Origin: AC-37 sp036389835
Lineage (GTDB): Bacteria > Actinomycetota > Thermoleophilia > Solirubrobacterales > Thermoleophilaceae
Reading direction: 5' to 3'
DNA length: 64,000 nt
NCBI GenBank assembly: GCA_036389835.1
Contig: DASVWC010000014.1
Location: 62,001 to 126,000 of the forward strand
Position 1 is the first letter of the stretch. The number at the start of each line of letters is the position of its first letter. The position numbers and the translations under genes are program-made. Under the pieces are notes generated by a model. That model saw only the letters and a list, made by a program, of their open reading frames with translations, was not told the DNA's origin and searched no databases. This document shows positions 39,197-46,978 of the stretch, one piece after another.

Positions 39197-40513
39197 GTGC
39201 TGCGGCTCGCTGCGACTACGGAGCCAGAGTTGCCCACGGTCTACGACGTCAAGGAATACGGCGCGACGGGGAACGGGACGACCGACGACACGGCTTCGAT
39301 CCAGGCCGCCATCGACGCGGCCGAGGCGGTCAGCGGAGAGGTCGCGTTCCCCCCGGGGACCTACAAGCACACCGGCCTGACGGTCAACACCACCACGGGG
39401 ATCACGCTTGCGGGCTACGGCGCCTATCCGGTCCTGCTCTACACGGGCACGGGGAACGCGATCGCGATTTCGGGCACCTCGGGGACGCGCTACGCCTACG
39501 TCACGCTGCGCGATCTCGACATCAAGCAGAGCTCGCGCCGCAACGGGACGGCCATCAACGCGGACTACTGCGACTTCCTGATCCTGGAGAGGGTCCGTCT
39601 GTCGCAGTTCACGACCGGCCTCTCGCTCGACAACTGCACCGGCTGCAAGCTCTACGGGTGTCGCAGTTACGACAACGCCACGGGGGTGCAGATCGGGACG
39701 GGCTCGGGGGGCTTCGCGTGGTTTGGAGGCGCCTGGGACTCGAACGGGCGGGCGGTGCTGATCGACGGCGTGTCGACGAACCTCCTCTTCGCCGGGATCG
39801 AGGTCGACACCGATGCCCATGGGCAGAACGGTGCCGGCTCCCGCGGGGCGGTCGAGGTCACGGCCGGCTCGATCGGGCTGACCTTCGACAGTTGCTCGTT
39901 CTTCGCGGAGGCGACTCCGGCGACGGGCGCAACGGTGCTGCTCGACGGCGGCTGCGTCGACGTCACCTTCAACAACTGCCACTTCAACGGACAGCTGTCC
40001 GGGTCCGCCTCGCAGGCGGCGATCAAGGTCGCCAACGCCTCCTATGTGAAGGTCTTGGGTGGCCGGACGAGGAATCACTCGGTGGCCTCGTTCGTCGTGG
40101 ACTCGGCATCGGCGAACGTCCTGATCGTGGACCCGCGCTCGAGCGACGCGACGCTGATCTCCGGTAGCGGTTCGACGGAGCCGATGACCCTCACCACCGA
40201 GAACGGTGCGCTCGTCGCGAAGGGCGCACTGGTCGTCGACGGCAGCAACGCGATCCTCCGCAAGGCCGGCGCCCTCCAGCTCAACAAGTCCGACGACACG
40301 GCAAACGTGAAGCTCCAGTACTCCGCGGGCTTTCTCTACACAGCCGATCCGATCCGCGGCGACAGCGGCCTGTTGACCTTCGAGCGCGGCGAGCCCGCCG
40401 CCCCGGCCCCCAACGGCGCCTACGTGTACGCGCGCGACAACGGGTCCGGGAAGACCCAGCTCTGCGTGCGCTTCCCGACCGGAGCGGTCCAGGTGCTCGC
40501 GACCGAGCCCTAG
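39197..40513 (+). CDS. tailspike-like right-handed beta-helix protein
   Basis: A 438-residue protein. The motif VYDVKEYGATGNGTTDDTAS (about 15-34) and FPPGTYKHTG mark the pectate-lyase-3/GH28-related fold used by phage tailspikes and polysaccharide lyases. Stacked coils follow (residues about 50-300). The C terminus (YARDNGSGKTQLCVRFPTG, then VQVLATEP) matches a tail found on actinophage-type and related beta-helix proteins. No signal peptide is visible, unlike its exported neighbours. GTG 39197 is used; TTG 39230 is an alternative nearer the conserved motif. It probably binds or cuts a polysaccharide. How it would leave the cell is unknown, and no other phage gene is nearby. Confidence 0.78.
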   Translation: MLRLAATTEPELPTVYDVKEYGATGNGTTDDTASIQAAIDAAEAVSGEVAFPPGTYKHTGLTVNTTTGITLAGYGAYPVLLYTGTGNAIAISGTSGTRYAYVTLRDLDIKQSSRRNGTAINADYCDFLILERVRLSQFTTGLSLDNCTGCKLYGCRSYDNATGVQIGTGSGGFAWFGGAWDSNGRAVLIDGVSTNLLFAGIEVDTDAHGQNGAGSRGAVEVTAGSIGLTFDSCSFFAEATPATGATVLLDGGCVDVTFNNCHFNGQLSGSASQAAIKVANASYVKVLGGRTRNHSVASFVVDSASANVLIVDPRSSDATLISGSGSTEPMTLTTENGALVAKGALVVDGSNAILRKAGALQLNKSDDTANVKLQYSAGFLYTADPIRGDSGLLTFERGEPAAPAPNGAYVYARDNGSGKTQLCVRFPTGAVQVLATEP

Positions 40514-40639
40514 CGGCGCTTCCCCTGGCTCGAGGCGCCGGCGGCCGAGGAGATCCGGCGATGCCCCCAAGGAGACACCACTCGAACCCTGCGGTCCGGC
40601 AGGCGATCGAGGACCTGCATCGGCACTGGCCTACTAGGA

Positions 40640-40658
40640 CGGGCGGTAGTTCCGCCCG
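40640..40658. terminator. hairpin between convergent genes
   Basis: CGGGCGG-TAGTT-CCGCCCG, a perfect 7-bp stem with a 5-nt loop, lies between the convergent stops at 40513 and 40690. It may serve both directions. There is no U-tract. Confidence 0.45.
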
Positions 40659-40687
40659 GCAGCCTCGCTGTGAAGGATCGGTCGCCG

Positions 40688-41257
40688 TTAGAGCGGTGGC
40701 GACCCGTCCGGCGGCCCGAGCCCCACGCGAACACCTTCTTGGTGATCGAAGTTCACGGGGCCTCGCAGCTGGTCGTCGAAGGTCGCGCACACCCAGAGCT
40801 CGGTGCCGTTGGAGTACACGTCCAAGGTCTCGTCGAAGTGACTGTCCGAGAGGACCCCCGTGTGATTCCTGACGAGCGGGTGTGGGCCGGGGACGATGTT
40901 CCCGGGTTCAGTCGCGCACCGGTCGCCGTCGCTGTCAGCGCGCACGACGCTGGACGCCCAGGCAGCGACCGACCCGGCTTGGGGCAACGGCGCGGGCGAG
41001 CCCACGGGCACCTTGAGGCGCTTCGTGACCGGCCCGAATGTGACGCAGAGCCAGGATTCGGTCGGGAACGCCGACGCGGCGACCGAAAAATCGTAGGTCT
41101 GGATTGAGCCGCTCTCCAGCGTGCCCGGTCCGACGCCGGAGGTCGCACAAGCGCCCCCTTCCTCGTCGATCATCTGAGCGCCTGAAGACGCCGGACAAAG
41201 AACGACGAAGAGCGACGTCAGAGCCGCCACCGTCGCGATTCCGAGACGACGTGTCAT
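40688..41257 (-). CDS. exported protein, second member of the VPGPHPL family
   Basis: A 189-residue protein with a signal peptide ending SSGAQ (about residue 28). Two related halves each contain a W(L/V)C strand: PTESWLCVTFGPV and GTELWVCATFDDQ. Between them is CATEPGNIVPGPHPL. The arrangement matches residues about 60-180 of the 327-residue exported protein at 21717-22700, including CAT, VPGPHPL, LD.Y and W.C. Four Cys are likely to form disulfides outside the cell. A GGGGGGCGGGGG run precedes the ATG. A 12-bp palindrome lies 42-53 nt upstream. The function of the family is unknown. Confidence 0.75.
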   Translation of the reverse strand: MTRRLGIATVAALTSLFVVLCPASSGAQMIDEEGGACATSGVGPGTLESGSIQTYDFSVAASAFPTESWLCVTFGPVTKRLKVPVGSPAPLPQAGSVAAWASSVVRADSDGDRCATEPGNIVPGPHPLVRNHTGVLSDSHFDETLDVYSNGTELWVCATFDDQLRGPVNFDHQEGVRVGLGPPDGSPPL

Positions 41258-41723
41258 TCCCCCGCCCCCCTTGACGAAGCCACGCTTTCAGCGCCGCTCT
41301 CACATGTGAGCGCGCTGATCGATACAGCACGGCGAACCTACCACACGCGCATGTGCGAGGGGACACTGACGAGGCAAGCTCCCGCGGGCCCGCGCAGTGG
41401 TCCCGTGCGCGGCGCTGTCGTACCCGGACGCTTGCCTGCTCACGCACACGACTGGCCGGTCGACCCGTTGACTCGCTGATGGGCGGCGAGCACACGCTCG
41501 TCCTCCACGTGCACGAACTCCGGGCCGGACTCGCGCTTCCTCGACGCACGCCTGCCGCTGGCCGATGACCGCGTCAGGATCGCCGAATGCTTGCTTGCTG
41601 ATGCGCCAGGGAAACTCGAGCTCGGACGGTCTGGACGATCTCTTACGAGAGTCCAAGCACGCTCTGAGGATGCTCTAAGCCGCAGCTGATTCTCTGCGGG
41701 CGACCGATACCCGACGGAGGACC
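41258..41723. other. 466-bp stretch without a supported gene
   Basis: It holds the promoter region of the exported protein at 41257 (minus) and of the YCII gene (plus), and a CTCACATGTGAG palindrome. Short frames on both strands lack ribosome-binding sites, conserved motifs and a consistent codon pattern. It may contain gene debris, as the pseudogene cluster lies 4 kb away, but I recognise no remnant. Confidence 0.6.
41299..41310. promoter_or_regulatory. perfect palindrome CTCACATGTGAG
   Basis: A 12-bp perfect palindrome 42-53 nt upstream of the exported VPGPHPL-family gene on the minus strand. The AT-rich centre and position fit an operator. No second copy was noticed. Confidence 0.35.
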
Positions 41724-41729
41724 ATGCCC

Positions 41730-42047
41730 ATGCCCTACTTCTTCTGCCGTCTCACGTCGCCGCGACCGTCGTTCGCGGCCGACATGACCGCCGAGGAGCA
41801 GACGCTCATGGCCGAGCACGGCGCCTACTGGATCCCTCGGCTCGAGAGCGGCGATGCGATCGTCTTCGGTTTCGTCGCCGACCCCGCAGGTGGGTGGGGC
41901 ACGTGCATCGTGGACGTCCCGGACGAGTCCACAGCGCGCGAGCTGGCTGCCGGCGACCCCGTGATTCGCCGTGGCGAGGGCTTTCACTACGACGTCTTCG
42001 CGATGCCGAATGCGATCGCCGCCGTCGTGTCCTCCGGCGAGAGCTAG
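41730..42047 (+). CDS. YCII-related domain protein
   Basis: A 105-residue single-domain protein: MPYFFCRLTSPRPSFAADMTAEEQTLMAEHGAYW, then DAIVFGFVADPAGGWGTCIVDVPDESTARELAAGDPVI and HYDVFAMPNAIA. The ferredoxin-like dimeric alpha+beta barrel with a conserved His/Asp pair is typical of YCII proteins, found as stress or detoxification proteins and domains of sigma-factor systems. The second ATG (41730) is preferred because GGAGG at 41716-41720 is 9 nt before it and only 3 nt before the first ATG (41724). It stands alone before the lipoprotein/ABC operon. Substrate unknown. Confidence 0.8.
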   Translation: MPYFFCRLTSPRPSFAADMTAEEQTLMAEHGAYWIPRLESGDAIVFGFVADPAGGWGTCIVDVPDESTARELAAGDPVIRRGEGFHYDVFAMPNAIAAVVSSGES

Positions 42048-42114
42048 CGACGTTCTTATCCACGTCTAAGGCGCGCCCAACCGGACTCCAAGGGTCGCGT
42101 GCGATTCATGGGGC

Positions 42115-42663
42115 ATGCGATCTACACGAAGCAGGTTCAAGGCAGGCGCCGCTCTGGCCGCCGGGATGTCGGCGGTCGCCATCGCTGCGTGCGGCGGCGG
42201 TGATGGCGGCCGCGACCCGGCGGCGGGTGACCGTGAGAAGCTGGAGCAGGCCGGGCTGAAGCACGCGCGCTGCATGCGCGAGCAAGGGGTGGACGTCCCG
42301 GATCCGAAGCCCGGCGAGGGCGGGATGATCCTCGTCGGTCCCGCGCAGGGCGGCAGCCCGGCGAAGCAGGAGCGCGCGATGCGCGAGTGCGAGAAGTACC
42401 TGCGCGACCTCCCGCCGCCGCGCCTGAGCGAGGAGCAGAAGGAGGAGATGCGCGACGCGGCGCTGGCCCACGCCCGCTGCATGCGCGAGCAGGGGATCGA
42501 CTTCCCCGACCCGACGTTCGGGCCCGACGGGAGCATCACCGTGAAGGTCGGCCCCGGCGAGCTCGAGCCGGACGACCCGAAGATGCAGTCCGCCGAGAAG
42601 GCGTGTGCCGAGCACCGCCCGCAGCTCCCCGGTGGCGGGCCCGAGCCGGAGGGTGCGGAATGA
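42115..42663 (+). CDS. lipoprotein with two RCMREQG repeats
   Basis: A 182-residue lipoprotein. A basic N region and hydrophobic core lead to the lipobox AIAAC (Cys26). A Gly/Asp linker is followed by two repeats of about 60 residues. Each begins with H-ARCMREQG(V/I)D(V/F)PDP and ends about 45 residues later with a second Cys (MRECEKYL and EKACAEHRP). The Cys pairs may form a disulfide within each repeat. The protein would sit on the outer face of the cytoplasmic membrane. Its stop overlaps the next gene as ATGA. The same repeats occur in that gene. I know no function; linkage to an adaptor-ABC-two-component set suggests a role in envelope sensing or export. Confidence 0.8.
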   Translation: MRSTRSRFKAGAALAAGMSAVAIAACGGGDGGRDPAAGDREKLEQAGLKHARCMREQGVDVPDPKPGEGGMILVGPAQGGSPAKQERAMRECEKYLRDLPPPRLSEEQKEEMRDAALAHARCMREQGIDFPDPTFGPDGSITVKVGPGELEPDDPKMQSAEKACAEHRPQLPGGGPEPEGAE

Positions 42664-43172
42664 GGGGGCTCGCGCTGAGCGGCTGGGCACTGGCTCTCGC
42701 GCTCGCGGGCTGTTCGGGCGGCGAGTCGCGCGAGACGGCGGCGCCGGCCTCGGATCAGGGCGGGCTGTCCGCGAGCGGCGGCCAGGCTCTGGTCGACGCG
42801 CACCTCGCGTTCGCGCGGTGCATGCGCGAGCAGGGGATCGACTTCCCGGATCCCAAGCCGGGCGGAGGGTTCGAGGTCGGACCGGAGACGGCGTCCCCGG
42901 AGCGCCTGAAGGAGGCCGAGGAGGCGTGCGCCGAGGAGCGCAAGGCGATCGCCGAAGCCGCGCCGCCGCCGTCCGAGGAGGAGCTCGCCGAGGACCGCGA
43001 TGCCACGCTGCGGTTCGCCCGCTGCATGCGCGGAGAGGGGCAGGACGTCCCCGATCCCAGGCCGGGGGAGGGCGGGACTTCGGTCAGCGTCCCACCGAAC
43101 GCCAAGTCCGATCCCGGCTTCCAGCGCGCGCAGCGCCGCTGCGAGGGGTTGATACGCGATGCTGCTCCGTGA
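42660..43172 (+). CDS. second lipoprotein with two RCMREQG repeats
   Basis: A 170-residue lipoprotein with lipobox LALAGC (Cys18) and a Ser/Ala/Gly linker. Two repeats follow: FARCMREQGIDFPDPKPGGG ending EEACAEERK, and FARCMRGEGQDVPDPRPGEG ending QRRCEGLI. It is a clear tandem paralogue of the preceding gene, with the same two-Cys repeat twice. The start is ATG 42660, inside the upstream stop (ATGA). Its own end overlaps the adaptor gene by 14 nt. The pair is probably made in equal amounts and may form a complex outside the membrane with the adaptor. Function unknown. Confidence 0.8.
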   Translation: MRGLALSGWALALALAGCSGGESRETAAPASDQGGLSASGGQALVDAHLAFARCMREQGIDFPDPKPGGGFEVGPETASPERLKEAEEACAEERKAIAEAAPPPSEEELAEDRDATLRFARCMRGEGQDVPDPRPGEGGTSVSVPPNAKSDPGFQRAQRRCEGLIRDAAP

Positions 43173-44421
43173 GCCCGAGGCTCCCGCGGCGCCGGTCGCC
43201 TTGCGGCGCAGGTGGCCGGCGGCCGCGGTCGTGCTGGCACTGGCGGCCGCCGGATGGTTCGGCTGGGAGGCTCTGCGTGCCGAGCCGGACCACGACGCGC
43301 GGCGCGACCCGGCGAAGACGGCCACGGCCAGGCTGGAGCGGCGCACCCTGGTCGAGCGCGAGACCGTCGACGGGGAGCTCGGATACGCGGGAACCCGCAC
43401 GCTCGTGAACCGGCTGGCGGAGGACGGGGGGCGCGACGGCGGGTCTGGCTCCGGCGGGTCGGGGAGCGGCGGCGGCCCGAAGGCAGGCGGGTCGGGGAGC
43501 GGCGGCCCGAAGGCAGGCGGGTCCGGGAGCGGCTCGGGCACCGTCACCTGGCTTCCCGCCTCCGGCACCGTCATCCGCCCGGGCGGCGTCCTCTACCGCA
43601 TCGACGACCGGCCGGTCGTCCTCATGGACGGATCGGTGCCCGCCTACCGGAGCATGGAGGAGGGTGTCGCGCGCGGCGCCGACGTCCGCCAGCTCGAGCG
43701 CAACCTCGTAGCGCTGGGCTTTGGGGCCGGGGTCACCGTCGACGACCGCTTCACCGGCGCGACGGCGACCGCGGTCAAGCGCTGGCAGCGCTCCCTCGGC
43801 GTGAAGCGCACCGGCGCCGTCGAGCTCGGCCGGGTCGTCTTCCTCGCCGGGGTGCGCCGTGTCGGGGACCGCAAGGCGGCGGTGGGCACGGCGCTGACCG
43901 ACGGCACCGAGGTGCTGGCCACCACCTCCACGCGCCGGGTCGTCGAGGTCGAGCTCGAGGTCGCCAAGCAGAGCCTCGTGCGCCCCGGCGACGGCGTGCG
44001 CGTGACCCTTCCCGACGGCAGCGAGGTCGCCGGCAGGATCGCCTCGGTCGGCCGCGCCGCGCGCGCGAAGAGCGACGGTGACGGCTCCGGGTCGGACCCC
44101 GGCGGATCGGACGGCTCCGGGTCGGGCGAGCAGGAGCTCGTCGTCGACGTCTCGATCTCCCTGCGCTCCACCCGCGGCGCGCGCCGGCTGGACCGCGCGC
44201 CCGTGTCGGTCGACATCGCCCGTCGGGTCGAGCGCGACGTGCTCGCCGCGCCCGTCACCGCGCTGCTCGCGCGTTCGGGCGGCGGCTACGCGGTGGAGCT
44301 CGTCGACCGGGCAGGCCGCCGGCGGGTCGTGCCGGTGCGCACCGGGTTCTTCGCCGACGGCTACGTGGAGGTCGCCGGCCGCGGGATCCGGCCGGGCACG
44401 AGGGTGGCGGTGCCGGAGTGA
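43159..44421 (+). CDS. membrane-fusion/adaptor protein with peptidoglycan-binding domain
   Basis: A 420-residue protein: one N-terminal helix (AAAVVLALAAAGWFGWEAL, about 21-39), then ERRTLVERETVDGELGYAGTRT. A Gly/Ser/Lys-rich insert of about 45 residues follows (with GGSGSGG and GGPKAGG units), then GTVTWLPASGTVIRPGGVLYRIDDRPVV (lipoyl-like half). A PG_binding_1 domain (about 170-220, DVRQLERNLVALGF...TATAVKRWQRSLGV) and a beta-barrel/membrane-proximal region (about 235-420) complete it. Such adaptors work with MacB-type ABC transporters, here encoded next with a GTGA overlap. The peptidoglycan-binding domain would anchor it to the wall. Cargo is unknown. Confidence 0.85.
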   Translation: MLLREPEAPAAPVALRRRWPAAAVVLALAAAGWFGWEALRAEPDHDARRDPAKTATARLERRTLVERETVDGELGYAGTRTLVNRLAEDGGRDGGSGSGGSGSGGGPKAGGSGSGGPKAGGSGSGSGTVTWLPASGTVIRPGGVLYRIDDRPVVLMDGSVPAYRSMEEGVARGADVRQLERNLVALGFGAGVTVDDRFTGATATAVKRWQRSLGVKRTGAVELGRVVFLAGVRRVGDRKAAVGTALTDGTEVLATTSTRRVVEVELEVAKQSLVRPGDGVRVTLPDGSEVAGRIASVGRAARAKSDGDGSGSDPGGSDGSGSGEQELVVDVSISLRSTRGARRLDRAPVSVDIARRVERDVLAAPVTALLARSGGGYAVELVDRAGRRRVVPVRTGFFADGYVEVAGRGIRPGTRVAVPE

Positions 44422-45089
44422 GTGAGCCGCTGCTCGAGCTGCACCGCGCGGGCAAGACCTACCCCGGCCCGGTCCACGCGCTGCGCGGCGTCGACCTGAC
44501 GATCGCCGCCGGCGAGCTCGTCGCGATAGTCGGGCCGTCGGGCTCGGGCAAGTCGACGCTCCTGCACGTCATGGGCACCCTCGAGCGGCCGACGAGCGGC
44601 GACGTCCGGGTGGCGGGGAGCGCTGTCGACCGGCTCAGCGATCGCGAGCTCGCCGGGATCAGAGCGCGGGCGATCGGGTTCGTGTTCCAGCAGTTCTTCC
44701 TGCTCGACGGGATGTCCGCGCTGGAGAACGTGGCGCAGGGGCTGCTCTACACGGGCGCACCCGCCCACGAGCGGCGCGAGCGAGCGGCGACCGCGCTGCG
44801 GCGGGTCGGGCTCGGGCATCGCCTGGGCCACCAGCCCGCGCAGCTGTCGGGCGGCGAGCGCCAGCGCGTGGCGATCGGCCGGGCCCTCGTCGGGCGCCCG
44901 GCGATCGTGTTCGCCGACGAGCCCACCGGCAACCTCGACTCGCGCTCCGGGACCGAGGTCATGACGCTCCTCCGGGAGCTGCACGCGGACGGCCACACGG
45001 TCGTCGTGATCACGCACGACCGCGACGTCTCCGCCTCGATGCCGCGCCGCGTCGAGATGCGCGACGGTCTCGTGGAGCACGACGGATGA
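44418..45089 (+). CDS. MacB/LolD-type ABC transporter ATPase
   Basis: A 223-residue ATPase with Walker A GPSGSGKST (39-47), the Q-loop in FVFQQFFLLDGMSALENV, signature LSGGERQRVAIGRAL, Walker B AIVFADEPTGNLD and H-loop VVVITHDRD. The DEPTGNLD form and the LLDGMSALENV stretch are typical of the MacB/LolD/FtsE group, whose transporters use a mechanotransmission cycle on substrates outside the membrane rather than import. Starts and ends overlap the neighbours as GTGA and ATGA. It will pair with the permease encoded next. Confidence 0.94.
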   Translation: MSEPLLELHRAGKTYPGPVHALRGVDLTIAAGELVAIVGPSGSGKSTLLHVMGTLERPTSGDVRVAGSAVDRLSDRELAGIRARAIGFVFQQFFLLDGMSALENVAQGLLYTGAPAHERRERAATALRRVGLGHRLGHQPAQLSGGERQRVAIGRALVGRPAIVFADEPTGNLDSRSGTEVMTLLRELHADGHTVVVITHDRDVSASMPRRVEMRDGLVEHDG

Positions 45090-46264
45090 GGAGCCGGCTG
45101 CTGCCGGGCGACGTGCTGCGTGTCGCGGCGCTCGGCCTGCGCACGCGGCGCCTGCGCGCCGCCCTGTCGGGCCTCGGCATCGCCATCGGCATCGCCTCGA
45201 TGGTCGCCGTGCTCGGGATCTCGGAGTCGAGCAAGGCCGACCTCCTCTCCGCGCTCGACCGCCTGGGCACGAACCTCCTGACGGTGGCCCCGGGGCAGAC
45301 GTTCGCGGGCGAGGACGCCGAGCTCCCGGCGACGGCGCGGCGCATGATCGGGCGAGCCCCGGGCGTCCAGGAGGCCGCCGCCGTGCGGACCACCGAGGAG
45401 ACCGTCCGCCGCACCGACCGGATCCCGGAGGAGGAGACGGGCGGCATCGCGGTCATGGCCGTTGATCCCGGCGTGCGCGCCACGTTGGGCGCGACGATGA
45501 GTCGCGGCCGGTTCCTCGACGCCGCCACCGCCCGCTATCCGGTGGTCGCGCTCGGCGCCGTCGCCGCGGAGCGGCTGGGGATCGACCGGCCGGGCGCGCG
45601 CGTGTTCCTGGGCGAGCGCTGGTTCACCGTCGGCGGGATCCTCGACGCGGTCACGCTCGATCCCGACCTCGACCGGGCGGCGCTGATCGGGTTCCCCGTG
45701 GCGGCACGGCTGTTCGACGAGAGCCGCTCGCCGACCAAGGTCTACGTGCGCGCAGCCGGCGATCGCGTGGCGGCTTTGCGCTCGGTGCTCGGCGCCGCCG
45801 CCAATCCGCAGCACCCCGAGGAGGTCCAGGTCAGCCGGCCGTCCGACGCCCTGGCCGCCAAGGCGGCGGCGAAGTCCGCCTTCACGGCTCTGTTCCTGGG
45901 ACTCGGCGCCGTGGCGCTGCTCGTGGGCGGGGTCGGGATCGCCAACGTGATGGTGATCTCGGTGCTCGAGCGGCGCTCCGAGATCGGGCTGCGCCGCGCG
46001 CTGGGCGCGACCCGCGGTCACGTCTCGGTGCAGTTCCTGTGCGAGGCGCTGCTCCTGGCGGCGCTCGGAGGCGCGGCCGGAAGCGCGCTGGGCGCGGCGG
46101 TCACGACCGCCTACGCGGCCACGCGCGGCTGGTCGCCGGTCGTCCCGCCGCAGGCAGCCGCCGGCGGGGTCGCGGCCGCGCTGGCGATCGGCGCGGTGGC
46201 CGGCCTCTATCCGGCGGTGCGCGCGGCCCGTCTGGCCCCCACCGACGCGCTCCGGACGGCCTAA
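45086..46264 (+). CDS. MacB/FtsX-type ABC transporter permease
   Basis: A 392-residue permease. An N-terminal amphipathic start and helix 1 (ALSGLGIAIGIASMVAVLGI, about 25-44) are followed by a large extracytoplasmic domain (about 45-265). Three helices follow, with GVGIANVMVISVLERRSEIGLRRALGATRGHV, the signature FtsX block. The end reads GLYPAVRAARLAPTDALRTA, the usual MacB C terminus. One ATPase and one permease gene suggest a homodimeric permease as in MacB. The extracellular domain probably meets the adaptor and lipoproteins of the same operon. Its stop is 34 nt from the response-regulator start. Confidence 0.93.
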   Translation: MRSRLLPGDVLRVAALGLRTRRLRAALSGLGIAIGIASMVAVLGISESSKADLLSALDRLGTNLLTVAPGQTFAGEDAELPATARRMIGRAPGVQEAAAVRTTEETVRRTDRIPEEETGGIAVMAVDPGVRATLGATMSRGRFLDAATARYPVVALGAVAAERLGIDRPGARVFLGERWFTVGGILDAVTLDPDLDRAALIGFPVAARLFDESRSPTKVYVRAAGDRVAALRSVLGAAANPQHPEEVQVSRPSDALAAKAAAKSAFTALFLGLGAVALLVGGVGIANVMVISVLERRSEIGLRRALGATRGHVSVQFLCEALLLAALGGAAGSALGAAVTTAYAATRGWSPVVPPQAAAGGVAAALAIGAVAGLYPAVRAARLAPTDALRTA

Positions 46265-46298
46265 GGAAACGTTCAGCTTGGAGCGGCAGAGTCGGCGC

Positions 46299-46976
46299 AT
46301 GCGGATTCTCGTGGTCGACGACGAGCCGTCGGTACGCGACGCCGTTGAGCGCGCGCTGGCGCTCGGCGGGTACGACGTGCGCCTGGCGGAGAACGGCGAG
46401 GTCGCGCTGCGGCTGGTTCGCGAGGACGCCCCCGACGCCGTGGTGCTCGACGTGCTCATGCCCAGGGTGGACGGCATCCAGGTCTGCAAGCGCCTGCGCG
46501 GCGACGGCGACCGAACGCCGATCCTGATGCTCACCGCGCGCGACTCGGTCGGCGACCGCGTGAGCGGGCTCGACGCCGGCGCCGACGACTACCTCGTCAA
46601 GCCCTTCGCGCTCGACGAGCTTCTCGCGCGCGTGCGCGCCTTGCTTCGCCGCGCCCGGCCCGAGGACGACGAGACCGCGCCGCTGCGCTTCGCCGACCTC
46701 GTGCTCGACCCGCTCGGATGCCAGGTCCACCGCGCCGAGCGCCGGATCGAGCTGACCCGGACCGAGTTCCTCCTGCTCGAGCTCCTGATGCGCCACCCGC
46801 GTCAGGTGCTGCCGCGGTCCACGATCTTCGAGCGCGTGTGGGGTTACGACTTCGGCCCGAGCACGAACTCGCTCGAGGTCTACGTGAGCTACCTGCGCCG
46901 GAAGCTCGAGGCGGAGGGCGGGCCGCGGCTGGTGCAGACGGTCCGCGGCGTGGGCTACGTGCTTCGCGAGGAGTGA
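46299..46976 (+). CDS. OmpR-family response regulator
   Basis: A 225-residue regulator. The receiver domain has acidic pair Asp7/Asp8, phospho-acceptor Asp51 (VVLDVLMP) and Lys in DYLVKPF. The C-terminal winged helix runs from about 130 to 220 (ELTRTEFLLLELLMRHPRQVLPRSTIFERVWGYDFG...SYLRRKLE). It resembles MprA/TcrA-type regulators of actinobacteria. It most likely controls this operon. ATG 46299 begins the receiver fold; the in-frame TTG 46278 has no homology upstream of the Met. The histidine kinase begins 2 nt after its stop, so the pair is co-transcribed. Confidence 0.93.
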   Translation: MRILVVDDEPSVRDAVERALALGGYDVRLAENGEVALRLVREDAPDAVVLDVLMPRVDGIQVCKRLRGDGDRTPILMLTARDSVGDRVSGLDAGADDYLVKPFALDELLARVRALLRRARPEDDETAPLRFADLVLDPLGCQVHRAERRIELTRTEFLLLELLMRHPRQVLPRSTIFERVWGYDFGPSTNSLEVYVSYLRRKLEAEGGPRLVQTVRGVGYVLREE

Positions 46977-46978
46977 GC

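Noticed and set aside
39197..40513. Prophage remnant around the tailspike-like gene
   Set aside because: No other phage gene, attachment repeat or change of composition is visible around it.
41300..41656. 118-codon minus-strand frame in the gene-free stretch
   Set aside because: No ribosome-binding site, no recognisable motif, and composition like other antisense frames.
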